DNA of 64,000 bases from an uncultured Verrucomicrobiota bacterium (GTDB lineage: Bacteria; Verrucomicrobiota; Kiritimatiellia; CAIQIC01; Lenti-01). The stretch is taken from NCBI GenBank assembly GCA_937872095.1, contig CALMNW010000085.1, positions 1-64,000 of the forward strand, in the 5' to 3' direction. Each line of letters starts with the position of its first letter. Positions within the stretch are counted from its first letter, which is position 1. This document shows positions 41,882 through 50,384 of this stretch, piece after piece. The notes beneath the pieces are model-generated. The model was not told the origin of the DNA. It ran no database searches and saw only the letters and a program-made list of their open reading frames with translations. The translations under genes were made by a program, and so were the position numbers.

Positions 41882-42865
41882 GTGAAAACCAGCACAGACA
41901 GTCCGGCTTGGACCGTGGTGACCGGCGCCGCCGGATTCATCGGACGCAACGTGGTGGCGGAATTGAACCGCCGCGGCGTGGAGCGCATCCTGGCCGTGGA
42001 CGATCTGGGGTCGGACGAGCGCTGGAAGAACTTGCGGGGGTTGACGTTCGAGGATATCTGGACCATCGCGAAGTTCCGCGAGGCGGTCTTGGCCAACCGG
42101 TTGCCGCCCGTGCAGACGGTCTATCATCTCGGGGCCTGCAGCGCCACGACGGAAACGAACGCGAGCTATCTGCTGGACAACAACACCCAGTACACGCGGG
42201 AGCTGTGCGAATGGTGCCTGGGGCACGGCGCGCGGTTCGTCTACGCCTCGAGCGCAGCGACCTACGGCGACGGGGCGCAGAGCTATTCGGACGCGGACGA
42301 AACGACCCCGACGCTGGTGCCGCTGAACATGTACGGGATGAGCAAGCATCTCTTCGACCTGTGGGCGCTGCGCAACGGGCTGCTGGGGCAGATCGCGGGG
42401 CTGAAGTATTTCAACGTGTACGGCCCGGGCGAGGGCCACAAGGGCGACATGCGCTCGGTAATCCACAAGGCCTATGGCCAGATCCGCGAGACGGGCACCG
42501 TGAAGCTCTTCAAGTCGTATCGGCCGGAATACCGGGACGGCGAACAGGTCCGCGACTTCGTGTTCGTGAAGGACGCGGTGGACGTGACGCTGTTCTGCGG
42601 AGAGAACCCGCAGGCGTCGGGCTTGTTCAATTGCGGAACGGGCCAGGCGCGGTCGTGGAACGATCTGGCGAAGGCAACGTTCGCGGCGATGGGACTGGAG
42701 CCGAAGATCGACTACATCGAGATGCCGGTCTCGCTGCGGAGCAAATACCAGTATTTCACGCAGGCGGAGATGGGCAAACTTCGGGCGGCGGGTTACGCGC
42801 AGCCGTTCACGTCGCTGGAAGACGGCATCCGCGCATACGTGCAGGGCGATCTGGCGAAAGGCTGA
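41882..42865 (+). CDS. hldD: ADP-L-glycero-D-manno-heptose 6-epimerase
   Basis: HldD makes ADP-L-glycero-beta-D-manno-heptose for the LPS inner core. The about 327-residue short-chain dehydrogenase/epimerase has VVTGAAGFIGRNVVAELNRRG, the HldD-specific LGACSATTETNASYLLDNN, YASSAATYGDG with the Ser, and the catalytic Tyr-Lys in NMYGMSKHLFD. FNVYGPGEGHKGDMRSV and a C-terminal SLRSKYQYFTQA follow. Two GTG starts are possible (41873, 41882); the second fits the promoter position. kdsA, another LPS core gene, follows 8 bp later. Confidence 0.93.
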   Translation: MKTSTDSPAWTVVTGAAGFIGRNVVAELNRRGVERILAVDDLGSDERWKNLRGLTFEDIWTIAKFREAVLANRLPPVQTVYHLGACSATTETNASYLLDNNTQYTRELCEWCLGHGARFVYASSAATYGDGAQSYSDADETTPTLVPLNMYGMSKHLFDLWALRNGLLGQIAGLKYFNVYGPGEGHKGDMRSVIHKAYGQIRETGTVKLFKSYRPEYRDGEQVRDFVFVKDAVDVTLFCGENPQASGLFNCGTGQARSWNDLAKATFAAMGLEPKIDYIEMPVSLRSKYQYFTQAEMGKLRAAGYAQPFTSLEDGIRAYVQGDLAKG

Positions 42866-42873
42866 GGCGCGGC

Positions 42874-43716
42874 ATGGGCAAGAATTCGTTTCCAAAGGCG
42901 CCGGTCAAGGCGGTCAAGGCGGGTCGCGTGCGGTTCGGCGGCGGCGCGCCGCTGGCGCTGATCGCGGGGCCCTGCGTGATCGAAAGCCGCGCCATGGCGT
43001 TCGACCTGGCGGCGCGACTGGTCGCGCTGGCGAAAAAGGAAAAGATCCCGCTCGTCTTCAAGGCGTCGTACGACAAGGCGAACCGCACGAGCGTGAAGGC
43101 GTTCCGGGGCCCCGGGTTGGCGCAGGGACTGGAGATCCTGGCGGGCATCAAGGAAAAATTCGGCGTGCCGATCCTGGTGGACGTGCATCAGGTCTCCGAA
43201 GTGAAGCCCGCGGCGGAAGTGGCCGACATTTTGCAGTTGCCGGCGTTTCTGTGCCGCCAGACGGATTTGGTGACGGCGCTGGGCGAGAGCGGCCGCGTGG
43301 TCAATATCAAGAAGGGCCAGTTCCTGGCGCCGTGGGACGTGCGCCACGTGATCGAGAAGGTCGAGAGCACGGGCAACCGGCGGATCCTGCTGACGGAACG
43401 CGGCGCGAGCTTCGGCTACAACAATCTGGTGGCAGACATGCGCAGCCTGCTGATCATGCGCCAGTTCGGCTATCCCGTGGTCTTCGACGCGACCCACAGC
43501 GTGCAGCTGCCGGGCGGCCGCGCGGAGGGCACGGGCGGCGACGGCAAATGGGCGCCGTATCTGTCCAAGGCGGCCGTGGCCGCAGGCTGCGACGGCCTGT
43601 TCTGGGAAACGCACCGGAATCCGCCCGAGGCGAAGTCCGACAAGGACAACGCGCTGCCGCTGGACGTGATCGGGCCGCTGTGGCGGCAGTGCCGGAGGAT
43701 CGATGAGCTGGCGTAG
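42874..43716 (+). CDS. kdsA: 3-deoxy-8-phosphooctulonate (KDO-8-P) synthase
   Basis: KdsA condenses PEP with arabinose-5-phosphate to KDO-8-phosphate for the LPS core. The 280-residue TIM-barrel protein has LALIAGPCVIESRAMAFDLA, FKASYDKANRTSVKAFRGPG, ILVDVHQVSEVKPAAEVADI, LQLPAFLCRQTDL, NIKKGQFLAPWDV and VVFDATHSVQLPGG. The Asn in KANRTS and the missing metal Cys (AGPCVIE keeps one) place it in the usual KdsA group. Its end overlaps the LptC-like gene by 14 bp. Confidence 0.96.
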   Translation: MGKNSFPKAPVKAVKAGRVRFGGGAPLALIAGPCVIESRAMAFDLAARLVALAKKEKIPLVFKASYDKANRTSVKAFRGPGLAQGLEILAGIKEKFGVPILVDVHQVSEVKPAAEVADILQLPAFLCRQTDLVTALGESGRVVNIKKGQFLAPWDVRHVIEKVESTGNRRILLTERGASFGYNNLVADMRSLLIMRQFGYPVVFDATHSVQLPGGRAEGTGGDGKWAPYLSKAAVAAGCDGLFWETHRNPPEAKSDKDNALPLDVIGPLWRQCRRIDELA

Positions 43717-44185
43717 GGCGGCCCTGGCGGCGGCTTTCCTGGGATGGGCTATGGCGGCGGCCGCGCAGATGGAAGGCCAGACCGTCACGGGCTTTCGCCT
43801 CCCGGAGTACGACGAGGACGGCAAGCTGAAGCAGCAGCTCTACGGCCAGACGGCGACTTTTCTGCAAGACGGCATCATCCAGCTCACGGGGCTGAAGATC
43901 GAGATATTCCGCAAGGGCGAGGTGACGGCGCGGGTCTATTCGTCGCTGTGCGCCTACGACCCGAAGCGCAAGCGCGCGGCCTCGAAGCAGCACATCCGCG
44001 TGGTGACGGAAAAGGCGGTGCTGACGGGCGACGGGTTCGCCTGGAACGGCGAAACCCAGCAATTCCAGATTTTCGAGAACGCGAAAGTGACGCTCGACGG
44101 GCAGATGGATACCCAGGGCCTCGTGGCGCCGGGCCCGGCGCCGGAGGCGCCGCCGGCCGCGGAGCCGGATGCGAAAGAGGAATGA
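43703..44185 (+). CDS. LptC-like LPS export protein
   Basis: The 160-residue product has an N-terminal signal or anchor (RRAALAAAFLGWAMAAAA). An LptC/LptA-type beta-jellyroll segment follows (VTGFRLPEYDEDGKLKQQLY, GQTATFLQDGIIQLTGLKIE, HIRVVTEKAVLTGDGFAWNG). LptC links the LptB2FG transporter to LptA in the periplasm. It is shorter than E. coli LptC but lies where LptC is expected, between kdsA and lptA, overlapping both (ATGA with lptA). Confidence 0.82.
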   Translation: MSWRRAALAAAFLGWAMAAAAQMEGQTVTGFRLPEYDEDGKLKQQLYGQTATFLQDGIIQLTGLKIEIFRKGEVTARVYSSLCAYDPKRKRAASKQHIRVVTEKAVLTGDGFAWNGETQQFQIFENAKVTLDGQMDTQGLVAPGPAPEAPPAAEPDAKEE

Positions 44186-44709
44186 ACATGGCGAGAGTCG
44201 GCAAATGGATTTGGACGGCGGCCGCGGCCGCGGGCCTGTGCGCGGCCGTCCCGGCGCGGGCCGCGATGGAAGACGACGGGCGGTCGCTGGAGGCCTCGCC
44301 CGACGCGACGGTGGTGACCTCGGACAAGCTGACGTTCGACTACATCAAGAAATTCGCGCTGTTCGAGGGCCGCGTGCTGGTCAACGATCCGCGCCTGCAG
44401 CTGAGCTCGGACCGCCTGACGATCGTCTTCACGGAAGACGGCGGCGCGCAGACGATCAAGGCCGAGGGCAAGGTCCTGCTGACGCAGGGCGACAAGAAGG
44501 CGCGGTCGGACGTGGCGACCTACGACGTGGCGACGGGGAAGATCGTGCTGGCGGGGGGGCCGCCGCAGGTCATGCAGGGCCGGAACATCCTGGAAGGGGA
44601 AGTCATTACCTTCTGGCGGGATGAGCAACGGCTGGAATGCAAACCGAAGGCCCGCCTGGTGGTCTATTCGGAAGATTTCGGCGATGCGGAGTCCTATTTC
44701 AAGCCGTGA
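44182..44709 (+). CDS. lptA: LptA-like periplasmic LPS transport protein
   Basis: LptA forms the periplasmic bridge carrying LPS from LptC to LptD. The 175-residue product has a signal peptide (WTAAAAAGLCAAVPARAA) and an OstA-type repeat domain: VVTSDKLTFDYIKKFALFEG, VLVNDPRLQLSSDRLTIVF, TIKAEGKVLLTQGDKKARSD and VATYDVATGKIVLAGGPP. The ATG at 44182 overlaps the LptC-like stop; a second ATG at 44188 is possible. lptB follows 66 bp downstream with its own candidate promoter. Confidence 0.9.
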   Translation: MNMARVGKWIWTAAAAAGLCAAVPARAAMEDDGRSLEASPDATVVTSDKLTFDYIKKFALFEGRVLVNDPRLQLSSDRLTIVFTEDGGAQTIKAEGKVLLTQGDKKARSDVATYDVATGKIVLAGGPPQVMQGRNILEGEVITFWRDEQRLECKPKARLVVYSEDFGDAESYFKP

Positions 44710-44723
44710 GGGGCAATTACGTC

Positions 44724-44752
44724 TTGCCAAACCGCGGATTCGGGGTTAAATT
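44724..44752 (+). promoter_or_regulatory. Putative sigma-70 promoter for lptB
   Basis: TTGCCA (44724-44729), a 17-bp spacer and TAAATT (44747-44752) precede the lptB GTG by 23 bp. Confidence 0.4.
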
Positions 44753-44775
44753 CTTAGCGTGATGAGGTACCGATA

Positions 44776-45519
44776 GTGGCCGAATCCAATCGAAGCGACT
44801 TGCTCGTCGAAACTCGGGGGCTGGTGAAGGAATATCGCCGCAGGCGGGTGGTGAACGGCATCGCGATGAACGTGCGCGAGGGGGAAATCGTGGGCCTGCT
44901 GGGGCCCAACGGCGCCGGCAAAACGACGAGTTTCTACATGATCACCGGCTTGATCCGTCCGACGAGCGGCCACGTGTATTTCAAGGGCCGCGACGTCACG
45001 AAGCTGCCGATGTACCGCCGCGCGCGGATGGGGCTGGGCTATCTGGCGCAGGAACCGAGCATCTTCCGCAACCTGACGGTCGAGGAAAACGTCCTGGCGA
45101 TTCTCGAAACGCTGCCGATCGGCGCGCGCGAACGCCGGCGCCGGCTGGAGTATCTGCTGGAAGAGCTGAAGATCGGCTACCTCGCGAAACAGAAAGCCTA
45201 CACGCTCAGCGGCGGCGAGCGCCGCCGGCTCGAGATCACGCGCGCGCTGGTGACGGATCCGGCGCTGATCCTGCTGGACGAGCCGTTCAGCGGCGTGGAT
45301 CCGCTGGCGGTCTACGACGTGCAGCAGATCATCCGCGATTTGAAGCAGCGCGGGCTGGGCATCCTGATCACCGACCACAACGTGCGCGAGACGCTGTCCG
45401 TGGTGGACCGGGCGTACGTGATCTATTCGGGCGAGGTGCTCACCGAGGGCACGCGCGAGTTCCTGGTGAACGATCCGCAGGCGCGGGAGAAGTACTTGGG
45501 CAAGGCTTTCAGCATGTGA
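44776..45519 (+). CDS. lptB: LPS export ABC transporter ATPase LptB
   Basis: LptB is the cytoplasmic ATPase that powers LPS extraction by LptFG. The 247-residue product starts with GTG. It has Walker A LGPNGAGKTTSFYMITGL, the LptB-typical Q-loop region GLGYLAQEPSIFRNLTVEEN, the ABC signature TLSGGERRRLEITRAL, Walker B ALILLDEPFSGVDP and the switch His in LITDHNVRETLS. lptF and lptG are not in the window. hpf follows 49 bp later. Confidence 0.96.
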   Translation: MAESNRSDLLVETRGLVKEYRRRRVVNGIAMNVREGEIVGLLGPNGAGKTTSFYMITGLIRPTSGHVYFKGRDVTKLPMYRRARMGLGYLAQEPSIFRNLTVEENVLAILETLPIGARERRRRLEYLLEELKIGYLAKQKAYTLSGGERRRLEITRALVTDPALILLDEPFSGVDPLAVYDVQQIIRDLKQRGLGILITDHNVRETLSVVDRAYVIYSGEVLTEGTREFLVNDPQAREKYLGKAFSM

Positions 45520-45568
45520 AGAACGGATTTTCGTCGAAGACAACCAGAAGAAAGGAAAGGAAGCCGTA

Positions 45569-45907
45569 ATGGACATCCAGATCACAGGTCGGAACGTGAC
45601 GGTGAACGATGGATTGAAGGAATACGTGGACGGGCGGCTGGGTCCGGTGCTGGCGGATTATGCGCGAGTCGAAAGCTGCCACGCGATCTTGGCGCACGAA
45701 AAGTACCGCTTCACGGCGGAAATCATCGTGCAGGGTCGGGACAAGCTGCGCGAAGTGGCGCAGGAGACGACGGACGATCTGTACGCCTCGATCGACGCGG
45801 CGGCGGACAAGATCGACAAGCAGCTGCGCAAATCGCGCGAGAAAATGATCGACAAGCACCACGACCGCCAGCGGTTGGCGGACGTGGAGGAACCCTCCGA
45901 GGCGTAA
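45569..45907 (+). CDS. hpf: Ribosome hibernation promoting factor (RaiA/HPF short form)
   Basis: The 112-residue protein has the HPF/RaiA fold: MDIQITGRNVTVNDGLKEYV, the basic helix and strand around KYRFTAEIIVQGRDKLREVA, then DDLYASIDAAADKIDKQLRK and a basic tail. It binds the 30S subunit and inactivates ribosomes in slow growth. AAAGGAAAGGA precedes the ATG. The place after lptB is conserved in Proteobacteria, where rpoN normally lies between; here rpoN is missing. Confidence 0.94.
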   Translation: MDIQITGRNVTVNDGLKEYVDGRLGPVLADYARVESCHAILAHEKYRFTAEIIVQGRDKLREVAQETTDDLYASIDAAADKIDKQLRKSREKMIDKHHDRQRLADVEEPSEA

Positions 45908-45922
45908 GGCGCCGCACGGAGC

Positions 45923-45947
45923 GGGGGCCGGCCGCCGGCCGGCCCCC
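45923..45947. terminator. Strong GC hairpin between hpf and hprK
   Basis: GGGGGCCGGC (45923-45932) pairs with GCCGGCCCCC (45938-45947), a perfect 10-bp stem with a 5-nt loop. No T tract follows, so it may pause, attenuate or protect mRNA rather than terminate. Confidence 0.4.
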
Positions 45948-45967
45948 GGCGAAAGGAACACGATCCC

Positions 45968-46921
45968 ATGTGGAGGACAGCCGAAAGCCCGCGGATCACG
46001 GTCGCCGATTTCTTCGACGCGGGCCGCGTTTCGCTGCAGATGGACTGGGAAGCCAACCCGGAAGCGTCCGTCGGCCGCGAAATCACCGAGGTGTCGCTGA
46101 ACCGGCCGGGGCTGGCGTTGGCCGGGTTCGTCCGCTATTTCGCCTATCGGCGCATCCAGGTGCTCGGTTTGGCGGAGATGACCTATCTGGGGAGCCTGCC
46201 GATGGCGGAACGCATCGAGCGCCTCCGCGTTCTGGCGCGCGTGCCGGCGGTGGTGATGTCGCGCGGGCGCCGCTTGCCGGCCTACGTCCGGCAAGTGTTC
46301 GCGGAATTGAACGTTCCGGTGATGCGGACGCATCTGGTGACCGGGCATTTCATGAACGCGGGCACCGTGCTGATGCAGAACATGACCAGCCCCCGCATCC
46401 GGGTGGCCGGCACCATGATCGAGATCAACGGCGTCGGCGTGCTGTTGGAAGGGGAACCGGGCATCGGCAAGAGCGAAATCGCGCTGGCGCTGATCAAGCG
46501 CGGCCACAGCCTGGTGGCGGACGACACCACCATCCTGACCCGCGACAGCACCGGAGTCATCCACGGTTCGGCCGTGCCCATCACGCGCGAACACATGGAA
46601 ATCCGCGGCCTGGGCATCATCCACGTGCCGGGTCTGTTCGGCGTGGCCTCGATGCGGGAAGGCATGCATCTGGACCTGATCATCCGGATGCAGAAATCGG
46701 CCGTGGGCGAAGACAACATCGACCGCACCGGCCTGGACACCCAGTTCCGCAACGTGCTCGGGGTCGACATTCCGTTGATCGCGGTGCCCGTCGCGGCGGG
46801 CCGCGACTTGACGAACGTGGTCGAAGTGGCCGCGTTGAACCAGCGCATGAAGCAAATGGGCCACGACGCCGCGAAGGAGCTGGACGACAAGCTCAAGGTG
46901 GCGTTGGCCCGGAAAGATTGA
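45968..46921 (+). CDS. hprK: HPr kinase/phosphorylase
   Basis: HprK phosphorylates and dephosphorylates HPr on its regulatory serine, linking carbon status to gene control. The 317-residue product has the N-terminal MurF-like domain and a C-terminal kinase with Walker A GEPGIGKS at 162-169, the ADDTTIL segment, the bifunctional signature MEIRGLGIIHVPGLFG and the C-terminal LIAVPVAAGRDLTNVVEVAALN. ptsH and ptsI follow within 20 bp. Confidence 0.95.
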   Translation: MWRTAESPRITVADFFDAGRVSLQMDWEANPEASVGREITEVSLNRPGLALAGFVRYFAYRRIQVLGLAEMTYLGSLPMAERIERLRVLARVPAVVMSRGRRLPAYVRQVFAELNVPVMRTHLVTGHFMNAGTVLMQNMTSPRIRVAGTMIEINGVGVLLEGEPGIGKSEIALALIKRGHSLVADDTTILTRDSTGVIHGSAVPITREHMEIRGLGIIHVPGLFGVASMREGMHLDLIIRMQKSAVGEDNIDRTGLDTQFRNVLGVDIPLIAVPVAAGRDLTNVVEVAALNQRMKQMGHDAAKELDDKLKVALARKD

Positions 46922-46924
46922 CGA

Positions 46925-47227
46925 GTGAGCCCTGAAACCGCAAAACCGAACGCCGGAACCACGCTGACGCGGGACGTGTCGGTCCTGAACCGCTACGGCA
47001 TCCATGCGCGGCCCGCGGCGCTGCTGGTGAAGACCGCGACCCGTTTTCCCTGCGAGATTTGGCTGGAAAAGAACGGGGTCAAGGTGAACGCGAAAAGCAT
47101 CATGGGCCTGCTGACCCTCGAAGGCAACCACGGCGCCAAGATGAAGATCCACGCCACGGGCGCCGAGGCCGCCGCCGCGCTCGCCGCCTTGGCGGAGCTG
47201 TTCGAACAGAAATTCTTCGAGAACTGA
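46925..47227 (+). CDS. ptsH: Phosphocarrier protein HPr
   Basis: The 100-residue protein starts with GTG, 3 bp after hprK. It contains the PEP-dependent phosphorylation His27 in NRYGIHARPAALLVKTA and the regulatory Ser58 in VNAKSIMGLLTLEGNHGAKM, the site targeted by HprK. Both sites are intact. With no EII gene visible, it may serve mainly as a signalling relay, as in other Gram-negative bacteria with partial PTS (inference). Confidence 0.94.
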   Translation: MSPETAKPNAGTTLTRDVSVLNRYGIHARPAALLVKTATRFPCEIWLEKNGVKVNAKSIMGLLTLEGNHGAKMKIHATGAEAAAALAALAELFEQKFFEN

Positions 47228-47241
47228 AGGAGAACGCCTGG

Positions 47242-49011
47242 ATGGAGGCGAAGCGGGAACTCGAACTCAAGGGGATCGGGGCTTCCCCGGGAATCGTGGG
47301 CGGTCCGGTCCTGCTGCTGAAAACGGACGACGATCCGCTGCCGGAATACGCCATCTCCGCCGAAGACGTGCCCCGCGAAATGATCCGCCTCGAGACGGCG
47401 CTGATCGAAACGCGCCGGCAGCTCCACGAGATCCAGCAGCGCGTGGGCGAGGCGATGGGCAGCGAAAGCGCCGGCATCTTCGAGGCCCACCTGCACGTGG
47501 TGGACGATCCCAGCTTCGTGGACGAGGTCTATCGCGACGTGCGCGAGAAGCGCAAGAACGTCGAAAAGATCCTGTTCGAGACGTCCGAACGCTATGCCCA
47601 GACCTTGTTGGAGGTGGAAGACGACTATCTTCGCGAACGGGCCACCGACATCCGCGACGTGACGCGCCGCATCCTGCGGAACCTCGCGGGCGGCGGGAGC
47701 GATTGGCTGGCGGGCCTGGAAACTCCCCGGGTCCTGGTTGCGCGCGACATCGCGCCTTCCGAAATGGCCGCATTCGATCGCCGCAAGATCCTCGGGGTGG
47801 TGACGGAAATGGGCAGCCCCACGTCGCACGCCGCCATCATGGCCCGGGCGATGGATCTGCCGGCCATCGTGGGGTTGCGGGGCGCTTCCTCGCGGCTGGC
47901 GGACGGCGACCGCGTCGTGCTCGACGGCGTCCGGGGGATTCTGGTCCTGCATCCGTCGCCGGCGCGCGAGGAAGCCTACGGGCAGATCGCCCGCAGCCGC
48001 ATGGTCATCCAGAAACGCCTCGGCACGCTCAAGGAGGAAGAAGCCGTTACGCTGGACGGCCACGCGGTCGTCCTGTCGGCGAACATCGAGATGCCGGCGG
48101 ACGTGGAAGCGGTCTGGGCGCGCGGCGCGCGCGGCATCGGCTTGTTCCGCAGCGAATATCTCTTTTTGGCGGAGGGGGGGGAACCGAGCGAGGAGCGCCA
48201 ATACGAGGCCTACGCCGAGGTCGCCCGCAAGATCCTGCCGGAGTCGGCCATCATCCGGACGCTGGATCTCGGCGGCGACAAGGTGGCGGCGGCGGGCAAG
48301 ATCGCGGGGGAGGCCAATCCGTTTCTGGGCTGGCGCGCCATCCGCCTGTGCCTGGACCGGCCGGCGACCTTCAAGACGCAGCTGCGCGCGATCCTGCGCG
48401 CGTCCGCGCACAATCCCAAGGTGCGCATCATGTATCCGATGATCAGCAGCGCCGGCGAGGTGGATCGGGCCAACGTCCTGCTGGAGGAATGCAAATCCGA
48501 GCTGGCGGCGGCGGGCACGGCGTTCAATCCCGACGTCGAAGTCGGGGTGATGATCGAAATCCCGTCGGCGGCGCTGACGGCGGATCTGATCGCGCCGAAA
48601 GTGAAGTTTTTCAGCATCGGGACCAACGACCTGGTGCAGTACACGCTGGCGGTGGACCGCGGGAACGAACGGATCGCGCAACTCTACGAACCGACCCATC
48701 CCGCCGTGCTCCAGCTCATCCGCCACGCGGTGGAAGCGAGCCATCGGCACGGCATCTGGACGGGCGTCTGCGGTGAAATGGCGGGCAACCCGATCTTGGC
48801 GCCCCTGCTGCTGGGCCTGGGGGTCGACGAGCTGAGCGCCAGCCCCGGCGCCGTCCCGCTGGTGAAGGACGTCCTGCGCCACATCCGTTTTTCCGAGGCC
48901 CAGGACCTCGCCGAAGCCGCCCGGGGCATGTCCACGGGGGCCGAAGTGCTCGACCATTGCCGGGCGCTGGTTCGGCGGGCGGCTCCGGAAATACTTGAAT
49001 TGGCCGAATAA
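47242..49011 (+). CDS. ptsI: PTS enzyme I (phosphoenolpyruvate--protein phosphotransferase)
   Basis: Enzyme I takes phosphate from PEP and passes it to HPr. The 589-residue product has LKGIGASPGIVGGPVLLLK at the start, the HPr-binding helices (60-140) and the phosphorylated His196 in TEMGSPTSHAAIMARAMDLP. The PEP-binding barrel has GIGLFRSEYLFL, EANPFLGWRAIRLCLDRP, VRIMYPMISSAGEVDRA, FSIGTNDLVQYTLAVDRGN and GVCGEMAGNP. AAGGAG precedes the ATG at 47242. It has canonical length and all catalytic residues. Confidence 0.96.
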   Translation: MEAKRELELKGIGASPGIVGGPVLLLKTDDDPLPEYAISAEDVPREMIRLETALIETRRQLHEIQQRVGEAMGSESAGIFEAHLHVVDDPSFVDEVYRDVREKRKNVEKILFETSERYAQTLLEVEDDYLRERATDIRDVTRRILRNLAGGGSDWLAGLETPRVLVARDIAPSEMAAFDRRKILGVVTEMGSPTSHAAIMARAMDLPAIVGLRGASSRLADGDRVVLDGVRGILVLHPSPAREEAYGQIARSRMVIQKRLGTLKEEEAVTLDGHAVVLSANIEMPADVEAVWARGARGIGLFRSEYLFLAEGGEPSEERQYEAYAEVARKILPESAIIRTLDLGGDKVAAAGKIAGEANPFLGWRAIRLCLDRPATFKTQLRAILRASAHNPKVRIMYPMISSAGEVDRANVLLEECKSELAAAGTAFNPDVEVGVMIEIPSAALTADLIAPKVKFFSIGTNDLVQYTLAVDRGNERIAQLYEPTHPAVLQLIRHAVEASHRHGIWTGVCGEMAGNPILAPLLLGLGVDELSASPGAVPLVKDVLRHIRFSEAQDLAEAARGMSTGAEVLDHCRALVRRAAPEILELAE

Positions 49012-49022
49012 AGCGGTAGATT
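48995..49022 (+). promoter_or_regulatory. Putative sigma-70 promoter for metK
   Basis: TTGAAT (48995-49000), a 16-bp spacer and TAGATT (49017-49022) lie 43 bp before the metK ATG, overlapping the end of ptsI. Confidence 0.45.
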
Positions 49023-49065
49023 CTCCGCCATCGTTTGGTCCAAAGACAACCAGAAGGAGAACTCC

Positions 49066-50259
49066 ATGTCCAAGAATACCGTGTTCACGTCCGAGTCCGT
49101 TTCCGAAGGGCATCCGGATAAATTGTGCGATGCCGTCTCGGATGCGATTCTGGACGCGTGCCTGGCGCAGGATCCGAAGAGCCGCGTGGCCTGCGAATCC
49201 CTGGCCAAAACCGGCATGGTCGTCGTCGCCGGCGAAATCACCACGAAGGCCATCGTGAACTACGCCGACGTGGCCCGCAAGGCCGTTCTCGATATCGGCT
49301 ACAACCATCAGGAAGCCGGGTTCAACGGCAGCATCTGCGCCGTTCTCGTCGCCATTGAAAACCAGTCTCCCGACATCGCCCAGGGCGTGAACGCCAAGAA
49401 GGCCGAAGGCAAGGCCACGGCCGAACAGGGCGCCGGCGACCAGGGCATGATGTTCGGCTACGCCTGCGACGAAACCCCCGAACTGATGCCGATGCCCATC
49501 GTTTTGGCGCACCGGATCATGCGCAAGCTGACCGATCTGCGCAAGGCCGGCAAGATGCCGTGGGTCCGCCCCGATTCCAAGAGCCAGGTGTCCGTCGAAT
49601 ACGACCAGGACGGCAAGCCCGTCCGCGTGGACACCGTCGTCGTGTCCACCCAGCACGCGCCGCACGTTTCGAACAAGCAGATCCGCAAGGAGATCATCGA
49701 GAAGGTCATCAAGACCTCGGTGCCCGCGAAGCTGCTGGACAAGCGGACGGTCTACCACGTCAATCCGACGGGGCGGTTCGTGGTCGGCGGCCCGCAGGGC
49801 GACTGCGGCGTGACCGGCCGCAAGATCATCGTGGACACCTACGGCGGCATGGGCCGCCACGGCGGCGGCGCGTTCTCGGGCAAGGATCCGTCCAAGGTGG
49901 ACCGCAGCGCGGCCTACATGGCCCGCTACGTCGCCAAGAACGTCGTGGCCGCCAAGCTGGCCAAGCGCTGCGAGGTCCAGTTGGCCTACGCCATCGGCTA
50001 TCCCGACCCCGTCTCCGTGCACGTCGATACCTTCGGGACCGGCACGGTTTCCGACGACAAGATCTCCAAGGCGGTGCGCGCGACGTTCGGCCTGAAGCCG
50101 GCCGAGATCGTCAAGCAGCTCGACCTGCTCCGGCCGATCTATTCCCTGACCGACCAGTACGGCCACTTCGGCCGCAAGCAAGGCGACAAGAACTTCAAGT
50201 ACTTCACGTGGGAGCAGACCGACAAGGCCGCCGCCCTCGTCAAGGCCGTCGCCAAGTAA
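49066..50259 (+). CDS. metK: S-adenosylmethionine synthetase
   Basis: MetK forms SAM from methionine and ATP. The 397-residue product has [20 protein letters not shown] with the catalytic His, the hexapeptide-like [67 protein letters not shown] and [28 protein letters not shown] precedes the ATG. The leader (49023-49065) is too short for a SAM riboswitch. A 12-bp hairpin terminator follows. Confidence 0.97.
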   Translation: MSKNTVFTSESVSEGHPDKLCDAVSDAILDACLAQDPKSRVACESLAKTGMVVVAGEITTKAIVNYADVARKAVLDIGYNHQEAGFNGSICAVLVAIENQSPDIAQGVNAKKAEGKATAEQGAGDQGMMFGYACDETPELMPMPIVLAHRIMRKLTDLRKAGKMPWVRPDSKSQVSVEYDQDGKPVRVDTVVVSTQHAPHVSNKQIRKEIIEKVIKTSVPAKLLDKRTVYHVNPTGRFVVGGPQGDCGVTGRKIIVDTYGGMGRHGGGAFSGKDPSKVDRSAAYMARYVAKNVVAAKLAKRCEVQLAYAIGYPDPVSVHVDTFGTGTVSDDKISKAVRATFGLKPAEIVKQLDLLRPIYSLTDQYGHFGRKQGDKNFKYFTWEQTDKAAALVKAVAK

Positions 50260-50282
50260 CCGCTCCCCATCGGGAGAGCCGG

Positions 50283-50314
50283 ACGGGCGCCGCGGGTTAC
50301 GCGGCGCCCGTTTA
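50283..50314 (+). terminator. Intrinsic-type terminator of metK
   Basis: ACGGGCGCCGCG (50283-50294) and CGCGGCGCCCGT (50300-50311) form a perfect 12-bp stem with loop GGTTA, followed by TTA. It lies 24 bp after the metK stop. Confidence 0.65.
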
Positions 50315-50347
50315 CGGTCCGGGCCGCCGCCGCCGGGCCGGATTTGA

Positions 50348-50376
50348 TTGATTTCCGGGCCCGCTGCGGCTAGAAG
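50348..50376 (+). promoter_or_regulatory. Putative promoter of the carboxypeptidase-queA operon
   Basis: TTGATT (50348-50353), a 17-bp spacer and TAGAAG (50371-50376) immediately precede the carboxypeptidase start at 50385. Confidence 0.35.
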
Positions 50377-50384
50377 GGAAGGCT

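Noticed and set aside
49012-49065. Possible SAM riboswitch before metK
   Set aside because: Only 54 bp lie between ptsI and metK and they contain no SAM-riboswitch core; a plain promoter fits better.
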